Assembly: GCA_964354135.1 (NCBI GenBank)
Contig: CAYGZA010000394.1
Span: forward strand, 1-5,223
From: CAYGZA01 sp964354135
GTDB taxonomy: Bacteria; Planctomycetota; Planctomycetia; Pirellulales; Thermoguttaceae
Reading direction: 5' to 3'
Length of the DNA stretch: 5,223 nt
The notes below the pieces were generated by a model. The model had not been told where the DNA came from and did no database searches. It saw only the letters and a list, made by a program, of their open reading frames with translations. Shown here one piece after another: positions 4,863-5,223 of the stretch; the first letter of the stretch is position 1; every line of letters starts with the position of its first letter. The position numbers and the translations under genes were made by a program.

Positions 4863-5223
4863 CTACTTCTGGTGGCTGTGCTGGTAGATGGCCTGGAGCA
4901 GGCTCTGCACGTCGCCGTACTTCTTCTTGGCCGCCAGCACGGTGTCCAGGAGCCGCCGCGAGTCGCTCTCCGAGTGTCCCAGGCGGCAGAGGATCTCGAA
5001 CGTCTCTGCGACAACGTCCGGCTGGACTTCCGCCTCGCGGGGCTCTTCGCGGGCCACCATAAGGGCGAACTTGGGCACCTTGCGGCGCAGCTTGGCCACG
5101 ATCCGCTCCGCCAAGGCCGGCCCCACGCCCGGCAGGCTGCAAAGCGTCTTGGCGTCCTGGTCTTCGATCGCCGTGGCCACCTCCTTGACCGGGCGGACCA
5201 TCGCCCGCAGCGCCTTCTTCACG
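4863..5223 (-). CDS. ruvA: Holliday junction DNA helicase subunit RuvA (3' part, cut by window edge)
   Basis: The last 120 or so codons of ruvA; the start lies beyond the right edge. RuvA tetramers clamp the four-way junction and recruit RuvB. Visible are the end of the first helix-hairpin-helix region (VKKALRAMVRPVKEVATAIEDQD), the second helix-hairpin-helix LCSLPGVGPALAERIVAKLRRKV, a charged linker (AREEPREAEVQPD), and the C-terminal RuvB-binding domain (TFEILCRLGHSESDSRRLLDTVLAAKKKYGDVQSLLQAIYQ). The missing part is the N-terminal OB-fold, about 80-90 residues. A GTG near the edge is internal, not a start. It ends at a TAG (4863-4865), with ruvB next downstream on the same strand. Identification is firm from the paired order and the HhH motif. 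Confidence 0.95.
   Translation of the reverse strand, partial: VKKALRAMVRPVKEVATAIEDQDAKTLCSLPGVGPALAERIVAKLRRKVPKFALMVAREEPREAEVQPDVVAETFEILCRLGHSESDSRRLLDTVLAAKKKYGDVQSLLQAIYQHSHQK

Noticed and set aside
3818..5062. 414-codon plus-strand open frame opposite ruvB and ruvA
   Set aside because: Antisense to two firmly identified genes, with low-complexity composition and no known fold.

Overview
The window looks like chromosomal DNA from a GC-rich bacterium, most likely a planctomycete of the Pirellulales type. This rests on recalled resemblance, not a search: the RuvB sequence, the STAS protein built around LLNSYLLGQL, the polytopic M48 peptidase and the 'DDPIV' small protein all match families I associate with that group. 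Short palindromic intergenic repeats fit too. There is no rRNA, tRNA, CRISPR array, phage gene or transposase.

Left part (1-1140), all on the minus strand, is a toxin-antitoxin region. Reading down the minus strand it has a clear promoter with a palindromic operator, vapB, vapC one base later, then a decayed second PIN-domain toxin gene. That remnant keeps a middle piece and its C-terminal tail but has lost its start, a block in the middle and one reading-frame step. Its stop codon overlaps the start of an intact 65-residue 'DDPIV' protein, which is therefore left without its usual PIN partner. Positions 1-172 hold only a small hairpin and no supportable gene.

Middle part (1141-3121) is on the plus strand. 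A REP-like element, a long imperfect outer stem enclosing three mini-hairpins, separates vapBC from a 464-residue integral-membrane M48 metallopeptidase. A 215-base gap with a direct repeat follows, then a 71-residue single BON-domain protein.

Right part (3249-5223) is on the minus strand: the 3' part of ruvA, then ruvB, then a STAS-domain (anti-sigma-factor antagonist-like) gene with its own Shine-Dalgarno site and a possible promoter. RuvA and RuvB form the Holliday-junction branch-migration motor. A perfect 21-base palindrome lies between ruvA and ruvB. The BON and STAS genes converge on a 127-base gap with a GC-rich hairpin.

No clearly new multi-gene system is visible. The most informative item is the vapBC / broken-PIN / DDPIV junction, which shows toxin-antitoxin turnover and leaves an orphan putative antitoxin. 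Second is the cloverleaf-like repeat beside it.
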